Below, in pieces: positions 8,990 through 18,884 of a stretch of 64,000 nt of DNA. Position numbers and translations under genes: made by a program. The notes beneath the pieces were generated by a model, which did not search any database, had not been told where the DNA came from, and was given only the letters and a program-made list of their open reading frames with translations. The first letter of the stretch is position 1; each line of letters starts with the position of its first letter. This stretch comes from Sphingobacterium corticibacter (GTDB lineage: Bacteria; Bacteroidota; Bacteroidia; Sphingobacteriales; Sphingobacteriaceae), in the NCBI RefSeq assembly GCF_003076635.1, contig NZ_QDKG01000006.1:1-64000 (forward strand), written 5' to 3'.

Positions 8990-10858
8990 ATGAAGATGCA
9001 ACCTTTTTTTGCCAGCCTAATCTGGTTATTGATTTTTGGAACGACTGCGGCATTCTCACAACAAATGCGGAAGAGTGACGAACCTCGAATCGCTCCATTA
9101 AGTTGGTGGGTGGGTATGAAAAATCCGAATGTACAATTGATGGTTTTTCATAAAGACCTTGGTACACGCACCCCAAAGATTAATCACAAAGGTGTGGAAC
9201 TGCTCAAAGTAAATCGGGTAGAAAATCCGAACTATTTGTTTCTTGATTTGAAAATCGATGCTAAAACCAAAGCCGGCGAGTTCAATATTGTATTTTATGA
9301 GCAAGGAAAGGCAGATATCGTCATGCCTTATACTTTAGCGGCACGCGATACCAAGCAAAAGAAAGCACAAGGCGTGACCAACGAAGATTTTATTTACCTC
9401 ATCATGCCCGATCGCTTTGCCAATGGCGATCCCTCTAATGATGTGATCCAAGGCGCGCGCGAAACCAACTTGCACCGCGACTCCTTGTATTATCGTCACG
9501 GTGGCGATATCCAAGGAGTTATCGATCATTTGGATTACCTACAAGATATGGGCGTGACGGCTGTATGGCTCAATCCTGTGTTGACAAACGATATGGAAAA
9601 AGCTTCTTACCACGGCTATGCGGCTACTGAGTTTTACCAAGTCGATCCACGGTTAGGTACCAATGAATTGTATCGCCAATTGGCCGATGAGCTACACAAA
9701 AGAGATATGAAACTGATTCAGGATTTGGTACACAATCACGTGGGCGCTGAGCACTGGACGGTAAAAGATAAGCCTTTCCAAGATTGGCTCAATAACTGGG
9801 ACGAATACACCAACACCACCTACAAAGATCAAGTATTATTTGATCCTTATGCCGCGCAGTCCGACAAACGTAAGATGACCGATGGCTGGTTTGTACCTTC
9901 TATGCCCGATCTTAATCAGCGCACCGAGTTCATGCAAAATTACATCACCCAGAGCCATATCTGGTGGATCGAGTATGCTGGTGTCGACGGATTTCGTCTA
10001 GATACGTATGCCTATAATGATGCCGAGTACATGGCCAAATGGGCACAAGATATTACCGCAGAATATCCGAGTATGACCTATTTTGGGGAAACGTGGGTCA
10101 ATGGTATGACAAATCAAGCCGTCTTTACCGAAGGAAGCACCATCAATCAGCACTTCGATACACACTTACAGGCGGTCACTGACTTTCAAACTTTCCATGC
10201 GATTAATAAAACTTTCACCGAGCCATTCGGCTGGACTGAAGGGGTGAATGCTTTATATAGCACCTTAGCCAATGATTATATCTACAAAGATCCGACACGG
10301 AATGTCGTTTTCTTGGATAATCACGATGTGAGTCGATTTTTGTCAATTGTGGGCGAAGATATCAACAAATACAAATCTGGTTTGACATGGCTATTGACCA
10401 CCCGAGGCATTCCGCAACTGTATTATGGTGCTGAAATTGCGATGAAAAATTTTGCAGATCCAGACGGGAAAGTTAGGGAAGATTTTCCAGGAGGATGGAC
10501 AGGAGATCAGCAAAATAAGTTTGTAAGCGAAGGCCGAAATGATACTGAAAATAGTGTATTCGACCATGTGAAAAAATTGGCTGTATACCGTAAAGAGAAT
10601 ACCGTATTGCAAACAGGAAAACTGATGCAGTTTGTGCCAGAAGATGGCATTTACGTATACTTCCGCTATGATGATCAGAAAACTGTAATGGTGATAATGA
10701 ATACCAATGAAGGTGAAAAATCGATTAAAACCCAGCGTTTTGCAGAACGTATACAGTCGCATACCATTGGCTGGGATGTGGTAGCCCAGCGCGAAGTGGA
10801 CATCAACGATCAGATTACCGTTCCAGGATTTACCGCATTAGCATTAGAATTACGATAA
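8990..10858 (+). CDS. GH13 neopullulanase/cyclomaltodextrinase-type alpha-amylase, exported
   Basis: A 622-residue glycoside hydrolase family 13 enzyme with a signal peptide (about 1-23, ending AFSQ) and no lipobox, so probably periplasmic like Bacteroides SusA. About residues 30-120 resemble the cyclomaltodextrinase N-terminal domain. The catalytic barrel follows (FIYLIMPDRFANGDPSND, then VHNHVG), with nucleophile D338 in GFRLD, acid/base E367 in YFGETW and stabiliser D446 in FLDNHD. The C-terminal ~80 residues fit the matching C-terminal domain. Its job would be to cut imported malto-oligosaccharides to maltose and glucose. The length matches SusA-type neopullulanases (about 620). The exact cleavage specificity cannot be told from sequence. 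Confidence 0.92.
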   Translation: MKMQPFFASLIWLLIFGTTAAFSQQMRKSDEPRIAPLSWWVGMKNPNVQLMVFHKDLGTRTPKINHKGVELLKVNRVENPNYLFLDLKIDAKTKAGEFNIVFYEQGKADIVMPYTLAARDTKQKKAQGVTNEDFIYLIMPDRFANGDPSNDVIQGARETNLHRDSLYYRHGGDIQGVIDHLDYLQDMGVTAVWLNPVLTNDMEKASYHGYAATEFYQVDPRLGTNELYRQLADELHKRDMKLIQDLVHNHVGAEHWTVKDKPFQDWLNNWDEYTNTTYKDQVLFDPYAAQSDKRKMTDGWFVPSMPDLNQRTEFMQNYITQSHIWWIEYAGVDGFRLDTYAYNDAEYMAKWAQDITAEYPSMTYFGETWVNGMTNQAVFTEGSTINQHFDTHLQAVTDFQTFHAINKTFTEPFGWTEGVNALYSTLANDYIYKDPTRNVVFLDNHDVSRFLSIVGEDINKYKSGLTWLLTTRGIPQLYYGAEIAMKNFADPDGKVREDFPGGWTGDQQNKFVSEGRNDTENSVFDHVKKLAVYRKENTVLQTGKLMQFVPEDGIYVYFRYDDQKTVMVIMNTNEGEKSIKTQRFAERIQSHTIGWDVVAQREVDINDQITVPGFTALALELR

Positions 10859-10968
10859 AATACAAGGAGCGTCCTTGGATCACGCTCCTAAATAAAAGCA
10901 GATGAACAGATTTAGGTTATCAAATAATAGCCAATCTGCATATACAACACAAACCACAACAACGCAAC

Positions 10969-11628
10969 ATGACATCAGGAACAACGACTATATTAAATCG
11001 TCCAGCTTACATATTTGATCTGGATGGTGTATTGGTAGATACCGCCGTATTTCACTACCAAGCGTGGAAGCGTTTGGCCAATCAATTAGGTTTTGATTTT
11101 ACGGTAGCTCAAAATGAGCAACTCAAGGGAGTAAGTCGGGTAGAATCATTAGAGAAAATACTGGACTGGGGAGGAGTGAGCAAGACCGAAGCTGAAAAGT
11201 TGGCACTTGCACAGCAGAAGAACGATTGGTATCTAGAGATGGTAGCCCAGATGACAGCTTCCGATCTGCTTCCAGGAGTATTGGATTTTTTAGGACAAGC
11301 AAGCTCGGCAGGCAAGAAAATCTCTTTAGGATCAGCCAGTAAGAATGCGCCCCTTATTTTGGAAAAGACCGGTATTGCACGCTTCTTCGATGCGATTGTA
11401 GATGGCAACGAAGTGACTTTGTCCAAGCCCAACCCCGAAGTATTTCTTTGCGCAGCACGTAAATTGGGCTTTCCGCCCGAGGACTGTCTGGTATTTGAAG
11501 ATGCCGAAGCCGGTGTGGCTGCCGCAATCGCGGGTGGTATGGACGTGATCGGTATTGGCGAAGAGGGTGCATTGCCTGAAGCCAATGTACTAGTGTCCGA
11601 TTTGAGCAAACTTTTACAGGAAAAATAA
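10969..11628 (+). CDS. pgmB: Beta-phosphoglucomutase
   Basis: A 219-residue HAD-superfamily enzyme. The nucleophile and acid/base Asp pair is D17/D19 in FDLDGVLVDT. The cap region is typical, with GSASKNAP as motif II, SKPNPEVF as motif III lysine and VFEDAEAG as motif IV. It converts beta-glucose-1-phosphate to glucose-6-phosphate in the cytoplasm. It lies 63 bases upstream of the maltose phosphorylase gene, whose product it consumes, which makes the assignment strong. Downstream steps are glycolysis. Confidence 0.93.
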   Translation: MTSGTTTILNRPAYIFDLDGVLVDTAVFHYQAWKRLANQLGFDFTVAQNEQLKGVSRVESLEKILDWGGVSKTEAEKLALAQQKNDWYLEMVAQMTASDLLPGVLDFLGQASSAGKKISLGSASKNAPLILEKTGIARFFDAIVDGNEVTLSKPNPEVFLCAARKLGFPPEDCLVFEDAEAGVAAAIAGGMDVIGIGEEGALPEANVLVSDLSKLLQEK

Positions 11629-11691
11629 GCGCCGCAAAGAGATACACGGAAACCACGTATCAAAATTTTTGGTGAAAAGATAGATAAAAAC

Positions 11692-14013
11692 ATGAAAGAT
11701 TATATAGTAAAAGACCCTTGGCAGATCATAGAAGATCAGTTCAGACCAGAATACAACGAAATATCGGAAAGCATTTTTTCGATCGGAAACGGTCGGATGG
11801 GGCAACGCGCTAACTTTGAGGAAGATTATTCGGGCAAGTCCCTTTCGGGGAGTTACGTAGCAGGCGTCTATTATCCCGACAAAACCCGTGTCGGTTGGTG
11901 GAAAAATGGTTATCCAGAATACTTTGCCAAGGTCATCAATTCCACCAATTGGATTGGATTGCACCTCACGGTGAATGGTATACTGCTAGATCTAGCCCAA
12001 GTCACTGTGACGAACTTCGAAAGAAGATTGGATATGAAGGCCGGAGTATTGCACCGTACAGTAGGAATTACTATGCCCGATGGCACCCAACTCGCTATTA
12101 CTTCTCGAAGATTGTATAGTGTAGCAGAGTCGCAATCGGCAGCACTCTCATATCAGATTCGCGTCGTGCAAGGCAAAGCACACATATTATTAGAGAGTGG
12201 CTTGGATGGTGATATCAGCAATCGCGACTCCAACTATGATGAGAAATTTTGGGATGAAGTAGCTCGCTCTGCCAATGAAGAATACATTAGCTTGCAGTTG
12301 AAGACCAAAAAGACAGGATTTGATGTGCATACCCATGTCACCCAACAACTTGTGCACGATGGCCAATCTATCGCCGTCGGTCAGGTGATCGACCGTGAGA
12401 AATATGTGGCGCAGCAATATGAGTTTACTTTGGAAAGCGGGCAGGAGGCTAGCCTGTCAAAATACGCTGTCATTCTGACCAGCGAAAACCATCCCTTAGC
12501 CGATTTATCGGCACATGCTGAAACTCTACTGCAAAGCGTAGCCGATAAAGGCTTCGAAAAATTAATTAAGGAACAGGCTGCAGGTTGGGCAAAGATCTGG
12601 CAAGATAGCGACATCCAGATTGAAGGCGATGTAGCCGCTCAGCAGGCCATTCGTTTCAATATATTTCAATTGTACCAAACCTACACGGGTGAAGACGACC
12701 GTCTGAATATTGGTCCTAAAGGCTTCACTGGTGAGAAGTATGGCGGCGTTACCTATTGGGATACCGAAGCTTATTGCATTCCATTCTACATGGCCACCAC
12801 CAAGCCCGAAATCGCCCGAAATCTCTTGATTTATCGCTATAAACACTTGCAAAAAGCCATTGAGAATGCCGCTAAGTTAGGTTTTAAAGATGGTGCTGCG
12901 CTGTATCCTATGGTAACTATCAATGGCGAAGAATGTCATAATGAATGGGAGATTACATTCGAAGAAATTCACCGTAACGGTGCTATCGCGTTTGCTATAT
13001 ACAACTATGTACGTTATACCGGCGATGTGAGCTATCTGCAGGAGTATGGGTTGGAAGTACTGTTAGGTATTGCCCGTTTCTGGGCGCAACGCGTCAACTG
13101 GAGCGAAGCGAAGCAACAGTATGTGATGTTAGGCGTGACCGGCCCGAATGAGTACGAAAACAACGTAAACAACAACTGGTACACTAATCGCATTGCTGCT
13201 TGGTGTTTGCAGTATACATCCGAAGTTATCGACCAATTAGCGTCATCAAACCCAGATCGTCTACAGCATATTTTGCAAACTACATCATTTGCGACAGCAG
13301 AAAAAGAAAAATGGCAGCATATCGTCGCCAACATGTATTATCCAGAAGATGCGGAGCGTGGCATTTATTTACAGCAAGATGGCTTTTTGGATAAGGAATT
13401 GATTCCAGTGAGCGAGTTGCCAGCCTCCGAGCGTCCCCTAAATCAAAAATGGAGCTGGGATCGCATTTTACGTTCTTGCTACATTAAACAGGCGGACGTG
13501 TTGCAAGGATTATATTTCTTAGAAGATCGGTACGATCTGGATACTATTCGTCGAAATTACGATTTCTACGAACCGATGACGGTACACGAAAGTTCGCTTT
13601 CACCATGTGTGCACGCCATTATTGCCGCCAAGCTGGGCAAGGAAGATAAAGCATACGAATTCTATTTGCGGACTTCCCGTTTGGATCTGGACGATTATAA
13701 CAACGATACTGAAGATGGATTGCATATCACATCTATGGCAGGTACCTGGATGACGATCGTAGAAGGATTTGCCGGAATGCGTATTCGCGATGGCAAGGTT
13801 CATTTTCAACCGATATTGCCTTCTCAGTGGGACAGCTACAGCTTCCGAATCACCTTCCGAGGTGCAGATCTGCAAGTTAAGGTAGACCAAGAAGGAGTAC
13901 ATGTCACCAATTCTGGTAAGCAAGATGTGCAGGTTGTTTTGTGGGATACGCAATACGTCATGCTATCCAATGGCACGTTGGACGTGCCATATGTGGTTAC
14001 TTCAAAGGCATAA
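11692..14013 (+). CDS. GH65 maltose phosphorylase
   Basis: A 773-residue cytoplasmic family-65 glycoside phosphorylase without a signal peptide. The catalytic acid is E487 in VTGPNEYENNVNNNWYTN, a block typical of maltose phosphorylases; in Lactobacillus brevis maltose phosphorylase the acid is also Glu487. An N-terminal beta-sandwich (about 10-270) and an (alpha/alpha)6 barrel (about 320-690) are as expected for the family, and the length is normal. It splits maltose with phosphate into glucose and beta-glucose-1-phosphate, saving one ATP per maltose compared with hydrolysis. The neighbouring beta-phosphoglucomutase supports maltose (or another alpha-glucobiose) as substrate. Trehalose or kojibiose phosphorylase is a less likely alternative. 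Confidence 0.92.
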   Translation: MKDYIVKDPWQIIEDQFRPEYNEISESIFSIGNGRMGQRANFEEDYSGKSLSGSYVAGVYYPDKTRVGWWKNGYPEYFAKVINSTNWIGLHLTVNGILLDLAQVTVTNFERRLDMKAGVLHRTVGITMPDGTQLAITSRRLYSVAESQSAALSYQIRVVQGKAHILLESGLDGDISNRDSNYDEKFWDEVARSANEEYISLQLKTKKTGFDVHTHVTQQLVHDGQSIAVGQVIDREKYVAQQYEFTLESGQEASLSKYAVILTSENHPLADLSAHAETLLQSVADKGFEKLIKEQAAGWAKIWQDSDIQIEGDVAAQQAIRFNIFQLYQTYTGEDDRLNIGPKGFTGEKYGGVTYWDTEAYCIPFYMATTKPEIARNLLIYRYKHLQKAIENAAKLGFKDGAALYPMVTINGEECHNEWEITFEEIHRNGAIAFAIYNYVRYTGDVSYLQEYGLEVLLGIARFWAQRVNWSEAKQQYVMLGVTGPNEYENNVNNNWYTNRIAAWCLQYTSEVIDQLASSNPDRLQHILQTTSFATAEKEKWQHIVANMYYPEDAERGIYLQQDGFLDKELIPVSELPASERPLNQKWSWDRILRSCYIKQADVLQGLYFLEDRYDLDTIRRNYDFYEPMTVHESSLSPCVHAIIAAKLGKEDKAYEFYLRTSRLDLDDYNNDTEDGLHITSMAGTWMTIVEGFAGMRIRDGKVHFQPILPSQWDSYSFRITFRGADLQVKVDQEGVHVTNSGKQDVQVVLWDTQYVMLSNGTLDVPYVVTSKA

Positions 14014-14016
14014 ACA

Positions 14017-14057
14017 AATGATGGTAGTTTCCTTGTTTTCTGGAAACTACCATCATT
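14017..14057. terminator. Strong hairpin after the phosphorylase gene
   Basis: A perfect 16-bp inverted repeat (14017-14032 with 14042-14057) with a 9-base loop starts 3 bases after the phosphorylase stop. There is no T tract, so it may stabilise the upstream mRNA end or act as a weak terminator; the next gene begins 90 bases later. Confidence 0.6.
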
Positions 14058-14147
14058 CTGCCACCTAAAGGTTAAACAAAAAATGAATTGTATTGTCATA
14101 ACTAAAATCAGATACTGGATCTAATCTGATCGCCTATACATCACACA

Positions 14148-15986
14148 ATGAGATATATCAGATACCCAAAGGCGTATTGGCCTGTGCTAATGACTATAAT
14201 AATGGGATCTTCCTGTGCTTCGCATATGAATAAAATAGAGCTACTGAATACAGAAAACACGTTGAATGAACCGATAGAAGACCATAAGCTTATTATCTAT
14301 CAATCGTTGGTGCGACATTTTGGGAATAAAAATACCACTAATAAGTATTATGGTTCGATTGAGGAGAATGGTGTTGGTAAATTCAATGATTATTCAGAAA
14401 AAGCGCTCGCCGAACTACAAGATCTGGGTGTCACGCACATGTGGTATACTGGAGTTTTGGAACATGCTACGATGACAGATTACAGTGCTTTTGGCATTGC
14501 AGTGGATGATCCGGATGTCGTAAAAGGTCGCGCCGGATCGCCCTATGCTATCAAAGATTACTACGATGTCAATCCGGATTTTGCAATAGAAGTTCCAAAT
14601 CGTATGCGCGAATTTGAGCAATTGATCGCACGTACACATCAGGCCGGTATGCAAGTGCTTATCGACTTTGTGCCCAATCATGTGGCGCGGTCGTACGGTT
14701 CGGATCAGAAACCAGCAGACGTACGCGATTTAGGTGCAGACGATCATACCGACGTCGCTTTTGCTAGCACCAATGATTTTTATTACCTACCCAACCAACC
14801 TTTGCAAGTGCCACCCGGATATAATCCTGGCGGTGACGCCTTCCAATCGCCCGCCAAAGACGGTCAGTTCAGCGAGTTCCCGGCCAAGGTGACTGGCAAC
14901 AATGTGTTCTCCGCTAGTCCGTCTAAAGATGATTGGTTTGAGACCATCAAGTTGAATTATGGAGTAGATATACAACAGCAAAACGCTGCACACTTTGAAC
15001 CCATTCCACCGCTGTGGTACAAGATGCGCGATATCTTGCTATTCTGGGCGAACAAAGGCGTGGATGGTTTCCGTTGTGATATGGTCGAAATGGTTCCCGT
15101 CGAGTTTTGGAGTTGGGTAGTACAAGAAGTGAAACAAGAATACCCAAAAATAATTTTCATTGGCGAAGCCTATAATAAAAATGAATACGCCAACTTCTAT
15201 GAGGTGGGCAAATTCGATTATCTGTACGATAAAGTCGGTTTGTATGATACGCTGAAAACCTTAGTGCGTCACGAAGATCATGCAGGTGTGCAAGGTATAC
15301 AAGATGTGTGGCGACGCGAAGTCGCTGGATACTCATCGAAGATGCTGCGGTTCTTAGAAAACCACGATGAACAACGATTTGCCTCACCAGATTTTGGCGG
15401 TGACGCTTGGCGCGCAGTGCCTGCAATGGTCATTACAGCTACGTTATCCAGCGGTCCGGTCATGATCTACAGTGGACAAGAAGTAGGAGAGCCCGGCGCC
15501 GGCAATGCGGGCTTTAGTGGCGAAGACGGTCGCACCACAATTTTTGATTATTGGGGTGTGCCTCAGCACCAAAAATGGATGAACAATGGCGCCTTTGATG
15601 GGGCGCAATTGAACGATTCAGATAAACATTTGCGCGCATTTTATCGTAAGCTATTACACTTAGTGCGCAACGAAAAAGCTATTAGGTCGGGTGGATTTTA
15701 TGATTTGATGCCGGCACAACAGGCTAACTCCATGATGCCGCGCCGGGTATATGCATATCTGCGCTATACGGAGGATGAACGACTACTCATCGTGAACAAT
15801 TTTGAGCACCAAGAGCAACAGTTCAGCATTCATCTTCCTGCTGATGTGGTAGATGCTTTCCATCTTGGTCAAGAGGATTTGCAATTCACCGATCTATTGA
15901 CCGGGATGGAATCCTCTATCGCCAATTTCGAGAAGGAAATACCGTTGCGAATACCTGGTAATCAATCGATTATTTTAAAGTTTTAA
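14148..15986 (+). CDS. GH13 alpha-amylase lipoprotein
   Basis: A 612-residue family-13 enzyme with a lipoprotein signal (MGSSC near residue 25), so it is membrane-anchored and possibly on the cell surface, as SusG is. Catalytic residues read as nucleophile D311 (GFRCD), acid/base E340 (FIGEAYN) and stabiliser D407 (FLENHDEQ). The barrel start (IIYQSLVRHFGN) and VDFVPNHV-like motif (LIDFVPNHVA) are in place. It would make the first cuts in starch at the cell surface, before import by SusCD. It has no obvious extra binding module, unlike SusG, and is shorter. It shows little resemblance to the other GH13 in the locus beyond the core motifs, which suggests a different subfamily. Confidence 0.9.
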   Translation: MRYIRYPKAYWPVLMTIIMGSSCASHMNKIELLNTENTLNEPIEDHKLIIYQSLVRHFGNKNTTNKYYGSIEENGVGKFNDYSEKALAELQDLGVTHMWYTGVLEHATMTDYSAFGIAVDDPDVVKGRAGSPYAIKDYYDVNPDFAIEVPNRMREFEQLIARTHQAGMQVLIDFVPNHVARSYGSDQKPADVRDLGADDHTDVAFASTNDFYYLPNQPLQVPPGYNPGGDAFQSPAKDGQFSEFPAKVTGNNVFSASPSKDDWFETIKLNYGVDIQQQNAAHFEPIPPLWYKMRDILLFWANKGVDGFRCDMVEMVPVEFWSWVVQEVKQEYPKIIFIGEAYNKNEYANFYEVGKFDYLYDKVGLYDTLKTLVRHEDHAGVQGIQDVWRREVAGYSSKMLRFLENHDEQRFASPDFGGDAWRAVPAMVITATLSSGPVMIYSGQEVGEPGAGNAGFSGEDGRTTIFDYWGVPQHQKWMNNGAFDGAQLNDSDKHLRAFYRKLLHLVRNEKAIRSGGFYDLMPAQQANSMMPRRVYAYLRYTEDERLLIVNNFEHQEQQFSIHLPADVVDAFHLGQEDLQFTDLLTGMESSIANFEKEIPLRIPGNQSIILKF

Positions 15987-16069
15987 AACCCATGTAAACT
16001 ACGATCGGCCTACCACTTGCTAATGAAGCACAAGCAAAAGTACCTGTTGATCAATATAAACCAACTATC

Positions 16070-17413
16070 ATGCATAAACCAATACGTAAACCATCGCTGA
16101 GCGTGGCGCAAATATTTCACATGAGCTTCGGCTTTCTGGGTATTCAGATGGGATTTGCCTTACAGAATGGTAACGCTTCGCGTATCTTACAAACCTTTGG
16201 CGCTGATGTCGAGCATCTTTCCCTATTCTGGTTGGCTGCGCCACTGACCGGAATGATTGTTCAACCGATTATCGGCCATTATAGTGATCGTACTTGGAAT
16301 GGTTTAGGTCGTAGAAGACCCTATTTCTTAGGTGGGGCTCTGTTTACCGCTATCGCGTTAATCTTCATGCCCAACTCGGCGGTGTTGGCAGCTATGCTGC
16401 CGCCGTTACTGATTGGTGCGGGAATGTTGATGATTATGGATGCTTCGATCAATGTGACGATGGAGCCATTTCGCGCTTTGATAGCCGACAATTTGCCGAG
16501 CGAACAGCGTAGTCTAGGTTTTTCCATGCAAACCTTCTTGATTGGGTTGGGTGCGGTGCTGGGATCCTGGCTTCCGTATATTCTGGCAGAATATGGCGGC
16601 GTGTCTAAAGTCGCCGAATCAGGTTTCGTTCCTAATAACGTGATTTATTCGTTTTACGTGGGTGCTGCGGTGCTTATTGTAAGCATTCTCTGGACGGTGT
16701 TTACGACCAAGGAATATTCACCCGAAGAATTGGAAAGTTTCGAATCTGGACAAGCTACTGCCGTTACCGAGCCTTTGGTAGCCCGTGGCTTTTTAAAAGG
16801 CTTGCAAGAAGATATTAAAAAAATGCCGACTGCTATGCGTCAATTGGGCTTGGTTCAATTCTGCTCTTGGTTTGCACTATTCCTTATGTGGGTATTTTCG
16901 ACGCCTGCAATTGCCGAGCATATTTATAATGTACCTGCCGGAGATACTACGTCCGTTGGTTATGCCGATGCGGGTAACTGGGTCGGTGTGCTCTTTGGTA
17001 TATACAATGCCGTTTCAGCGATTTATGCTTTGTGTTTACCGCGGATAGCCCGTGCTATTGGTCGCAAAGCTACGCACGCTTTATCGTTGACGATTGGTGG
17101 TATTGCGTTAGGATCTATTTACTTTATGACCACACCCGAGATGCTGATCATTGCGATGTTAGGCATTGGTATTGCTTGGGGTAGTATTTTAGCTATGCCT
17201 TATGCGATTTTGAGCGATAGCTTACCGGCGCGAAAAATGGGATTGTATATGGGCTTGTTCAATTTCTTTATCACTTTTCCGCAGATCGTCAGTGGATTGA
17301 CCAGTGGTTATTTGATCAAATATGTATTTCAGGGTCAAGCAATTTATGCCTTGCTGGGAGCAGGATGCTTAATGATTATCGGAGCGATCAGCGTACGCAA
17401 GATTACCGCTTAG
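16070..17413 (+). CDS. MFS sugar permease, probably maltose/maltodextrin uptake
   Basis: A 447-residue inner-membrane protein with about 12 hydrophobic segments. Its SDRTWNGLGRRRP loop after helix 2 and its N-terminal FLGIQMGFALQNGN segment are typical of the SLC45/GPH-like branch of the major facilitator superfamily, which holds sucrose and maltose permeases. As the last gene of the starch locus, it most likely carries maltose or short maltodextrins from the periplasm to the cytoplasmic maltose phosphorylase. A loop of about 60 residues lies between helices 6 and 7, as usual. The substrate is inferred from context. Confidence 0.88.
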   Translation: MHKPIRKPSLSVAQIFHMSFGFLGIQMGFALQNGNASRILQTFGADVEHLSLFWLAAPLTGMIVQPIIGHYSDRTWNGLGRRRPYFLGGALFTAIALIFMPNSAVLAAMLPPLLIGAGMLMIMDASINVTMEPFRALIADNLPSEQRSLGFSMQTFLIGLGAVLGSWLPYILAEYGGVSKVAESGFVPNNVIYSFYVGAAVLIVSILWTVFTTKEYSPEELESFESGQATAVTEPLVARGFLKGLQEDIKKMPTAMRQLGLVQFCSWFALFLMWVFSTPAIAEHIYNVPAGDTTSVGYADAGNWVGVLFGIYNAVSAIYALCLPRIARAIGRKATHALSLTIGGIALGSIYFMTTPEMLIIAMLGIGIAWGSILAMPYAILSDSLPARKMGLYMGLFNFFITFPQIVSGLTSGYLIKYVFQGQAIYALLGAGCLMIIGAISVRKITA

Positions 17414-17427
17414 TTAATCGTGAGACA

Positions 17428-17478
17428 CCCGTTAAAAAAGAAAGCAAACTTTTAAAGTTTGCTTTCTTTTTTAACGGG
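17428..17478. terminator. Bidirectional terminator between the permease gene and rimK
   Basis: A perfect 23-bp inverted repeat (17428-17450 with 17456-17478) with a 5-base loop contains A- and T-runs on its two arms, so it can work on both strands. Its right arm is also the last eight codons of rimK. Confidence 0.85.
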
Positions 17479-18390
17479 TCTTTTAATACGTACGGCTGGC
17501 TTTAAGGCCAATTTAGCCTCGTGCTGCCGTTCCAGATATTGGATAATTTCAGCGGCGATGTCTTTTCCAGTGGCCGTTTCGATGCCTTCCAAACCTGGTG
17601 ATGAATTTACTTCCAGAATAAGCGGTCCACGATCTGAGGCCAACATGTCCACACCAGCTACAGTGAGTCCCATGGCTTTTGCCGCAGATATGGCTGTTTC
17701 TTTCTCTTTACGTGTTAACTTAATTATTTCAGCACTACCGCCGCGGTGTAAGTTTGAACGAAATTCACCTTCTTTTGCGGTACGTTTCATGGCGCCCACT
17801 ACCTTGCCATCTACCACAAAAGCACGGATATCCGACCCTTTAGATTCTTTGATGTATTCCTGTATAAGGATGTTGTTTCCCAAGCCGTAGAATGCTTCAA
17901 TTACTGAAGAAGCCGCTTTTTTGGTTTCGGCCAATACCACACCAATTCCTTGCGTTCCTTCCAATAATTTGATCACCAGCGGCGCACCGCCTACCATACT
18001 AATCAAATCGTCTACATCTGAAGCAGTGCGGGCAAAACCCGTGATCGGAAGTCCTAAACCGGCTCCCGAAAGGATTTGCATACAACGTAGTTTGTCTCTA
18101 GAACGAGTAATCGCTTGACTCGGGTTGGCCGACAAGACATCCATCACTTCAAATTGGCGAACAATTGCTGATCCGTAGAAAGTGACCGAAGAACCAATTC
18201 GCGGTACGATCGCGTCAATACCGGCAATGTCTTGTCCTTTATAATGTATGCTAGGCTTGTCTTGCTGTATACCGACATAGCATTTGCTATGGTCGATTAC
18301 CACACATTCGTGACCGCGTGCCTGAGCGGATTCTACCAGACGTCTGGTAGAATACAAATTTTTATTTGTCGATAAAATGGCAATTTTCAA
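17452..18390 (-). CDS. rimK: RimK-type ATP-grasp glutamate ligase
   Basis: A 312-residue ATP-grasp ligase of the RimK family. E. coli RimK adds glutamates to the C terminus of ribosomal protein S6. Visible features are the N-terminal domain ([20 protein letters not shown]), the ATP-grasp lysine segment ([19 protein letters not shown]), [18 protein letters not shown], and the metal-binding end ([14 protein letters not shown]). The C-terminal ~25 residues are a basic tail ([12 protein letters not shown]) extending past the usual family end near residue 290. It is the last gene of the purN-purH-purM-protease-rimK run, 41 bases after the protease gene. Whether S6 is the substrate here is inferred. 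Confidence 0.92.
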   Translation of the reverse strand: MKIAILSTNKNLYSTRRLVESAQARGHECVVIDHSKCYVGIQQDKPSIHYKGQDIAGIDAIVPRIGSSVTFYGSAIVRQFEVMDVLSANPSQAITRSRDKLRCMQILSGAGLGLPITGFARTASDVDDLISMVGGAPLVIKLLEGTQGIGVVLAETKKAASSVIEAFYGLGNNILIQEYIKESKGSDIRAFVVDGKVVGAMKRTAKEGEFRSNLHRGGSAEIIKLTRKEKETAISAAKAMGLTVAGVDMLASDRGPLILEVNSSPGLEGIETATGKDIAAEIIQYLERQHEAKLALKPAVRIKRPVKKESKL

Positions 18391-18431
18391 AACGTAGTTT
18401 TTTATGAAAACAAAGAATGAGTGGATAAGTT

Positions 18432-18866
18432 TTAGCGCAAATTTTGCCCTAGATTTCTTTTTGATACATCCACCAAAAATTTCCCTGCAATAAAGTTTCT
18501 GCCCAACAGCATAGGGTAGGTCATAGCAGAACGATCTCTAAAGGAAAGCTTGATGTCGTATAGTTCGTTGAATATTTTAATTTTTGTTCTAAAAATATGA
18601 CGTGTTTCCGATTGTCCAAAAGAGCTTTTGACGGTGCGTTCTCGGTGTACTGGAAATCTAATCTCCATCGTATCATCCGAGTCGTCGGATGCCGCAATAT
18701 GCGCTACGATATATAGATGCCCATCTTCTTCGAGCACTTCCATATCTTCACAGTGTACTACCGAAGTTTCTGCTCCCGTATCAATTTTCGCAGGAAGATT
18801 GTAGAGTCCCAGCTCTGGCAAGTCTATAATCTCCGTGCGGCCTATGATCTTTTTCTCTTTTACCAT
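18432..18866 (-). CDS. RimK-associated retropepsin-like aspartyl protease (RimB-like)
   Basis: A 144-residue protein of the retropepsin-like 'ATP-dependent zinc protease' family (PF05618/COG4067). The active-site motif [14 protein letters not shown] is near residues 25-38, and the family end [14 protein letters not shown] is present. In several bacteria, including Pseudomonas, such a gene sits beside rimK and is called rimB; it influences S6 glutamylation. Here it lies directly upstream of rimK and 18 bases after purM, so it is probably in the same transcript. The family name mentions zinc, but the visible motif is an aspartyl-protease one. Confidence 0.88.
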   Translation of the reverse strand: MVKEKKIIGRTEIIDLPELGLYNLPAKIDTGAETSVVHCEDMEVLEEDGHLYIVAHIAASDDSDDTMEIRFPVHRERTVKSSFGQSETRHIFRTKIKIFNELYDIKLSFRDRSAMTYPMLLGRNFIAGKFLVDVSKRNLGQNLR

Positions 18867-18884
18867 ACGCTATTTTAGGATACC

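Noticed and set aside
11109..11693. 194-codon open frame on the minus strand
   Set aside because: It lies wholly antisense to the beta-phosphoglucomutase gene, is Ser/Pro-rich and matches nothing; it is a shadow frame.
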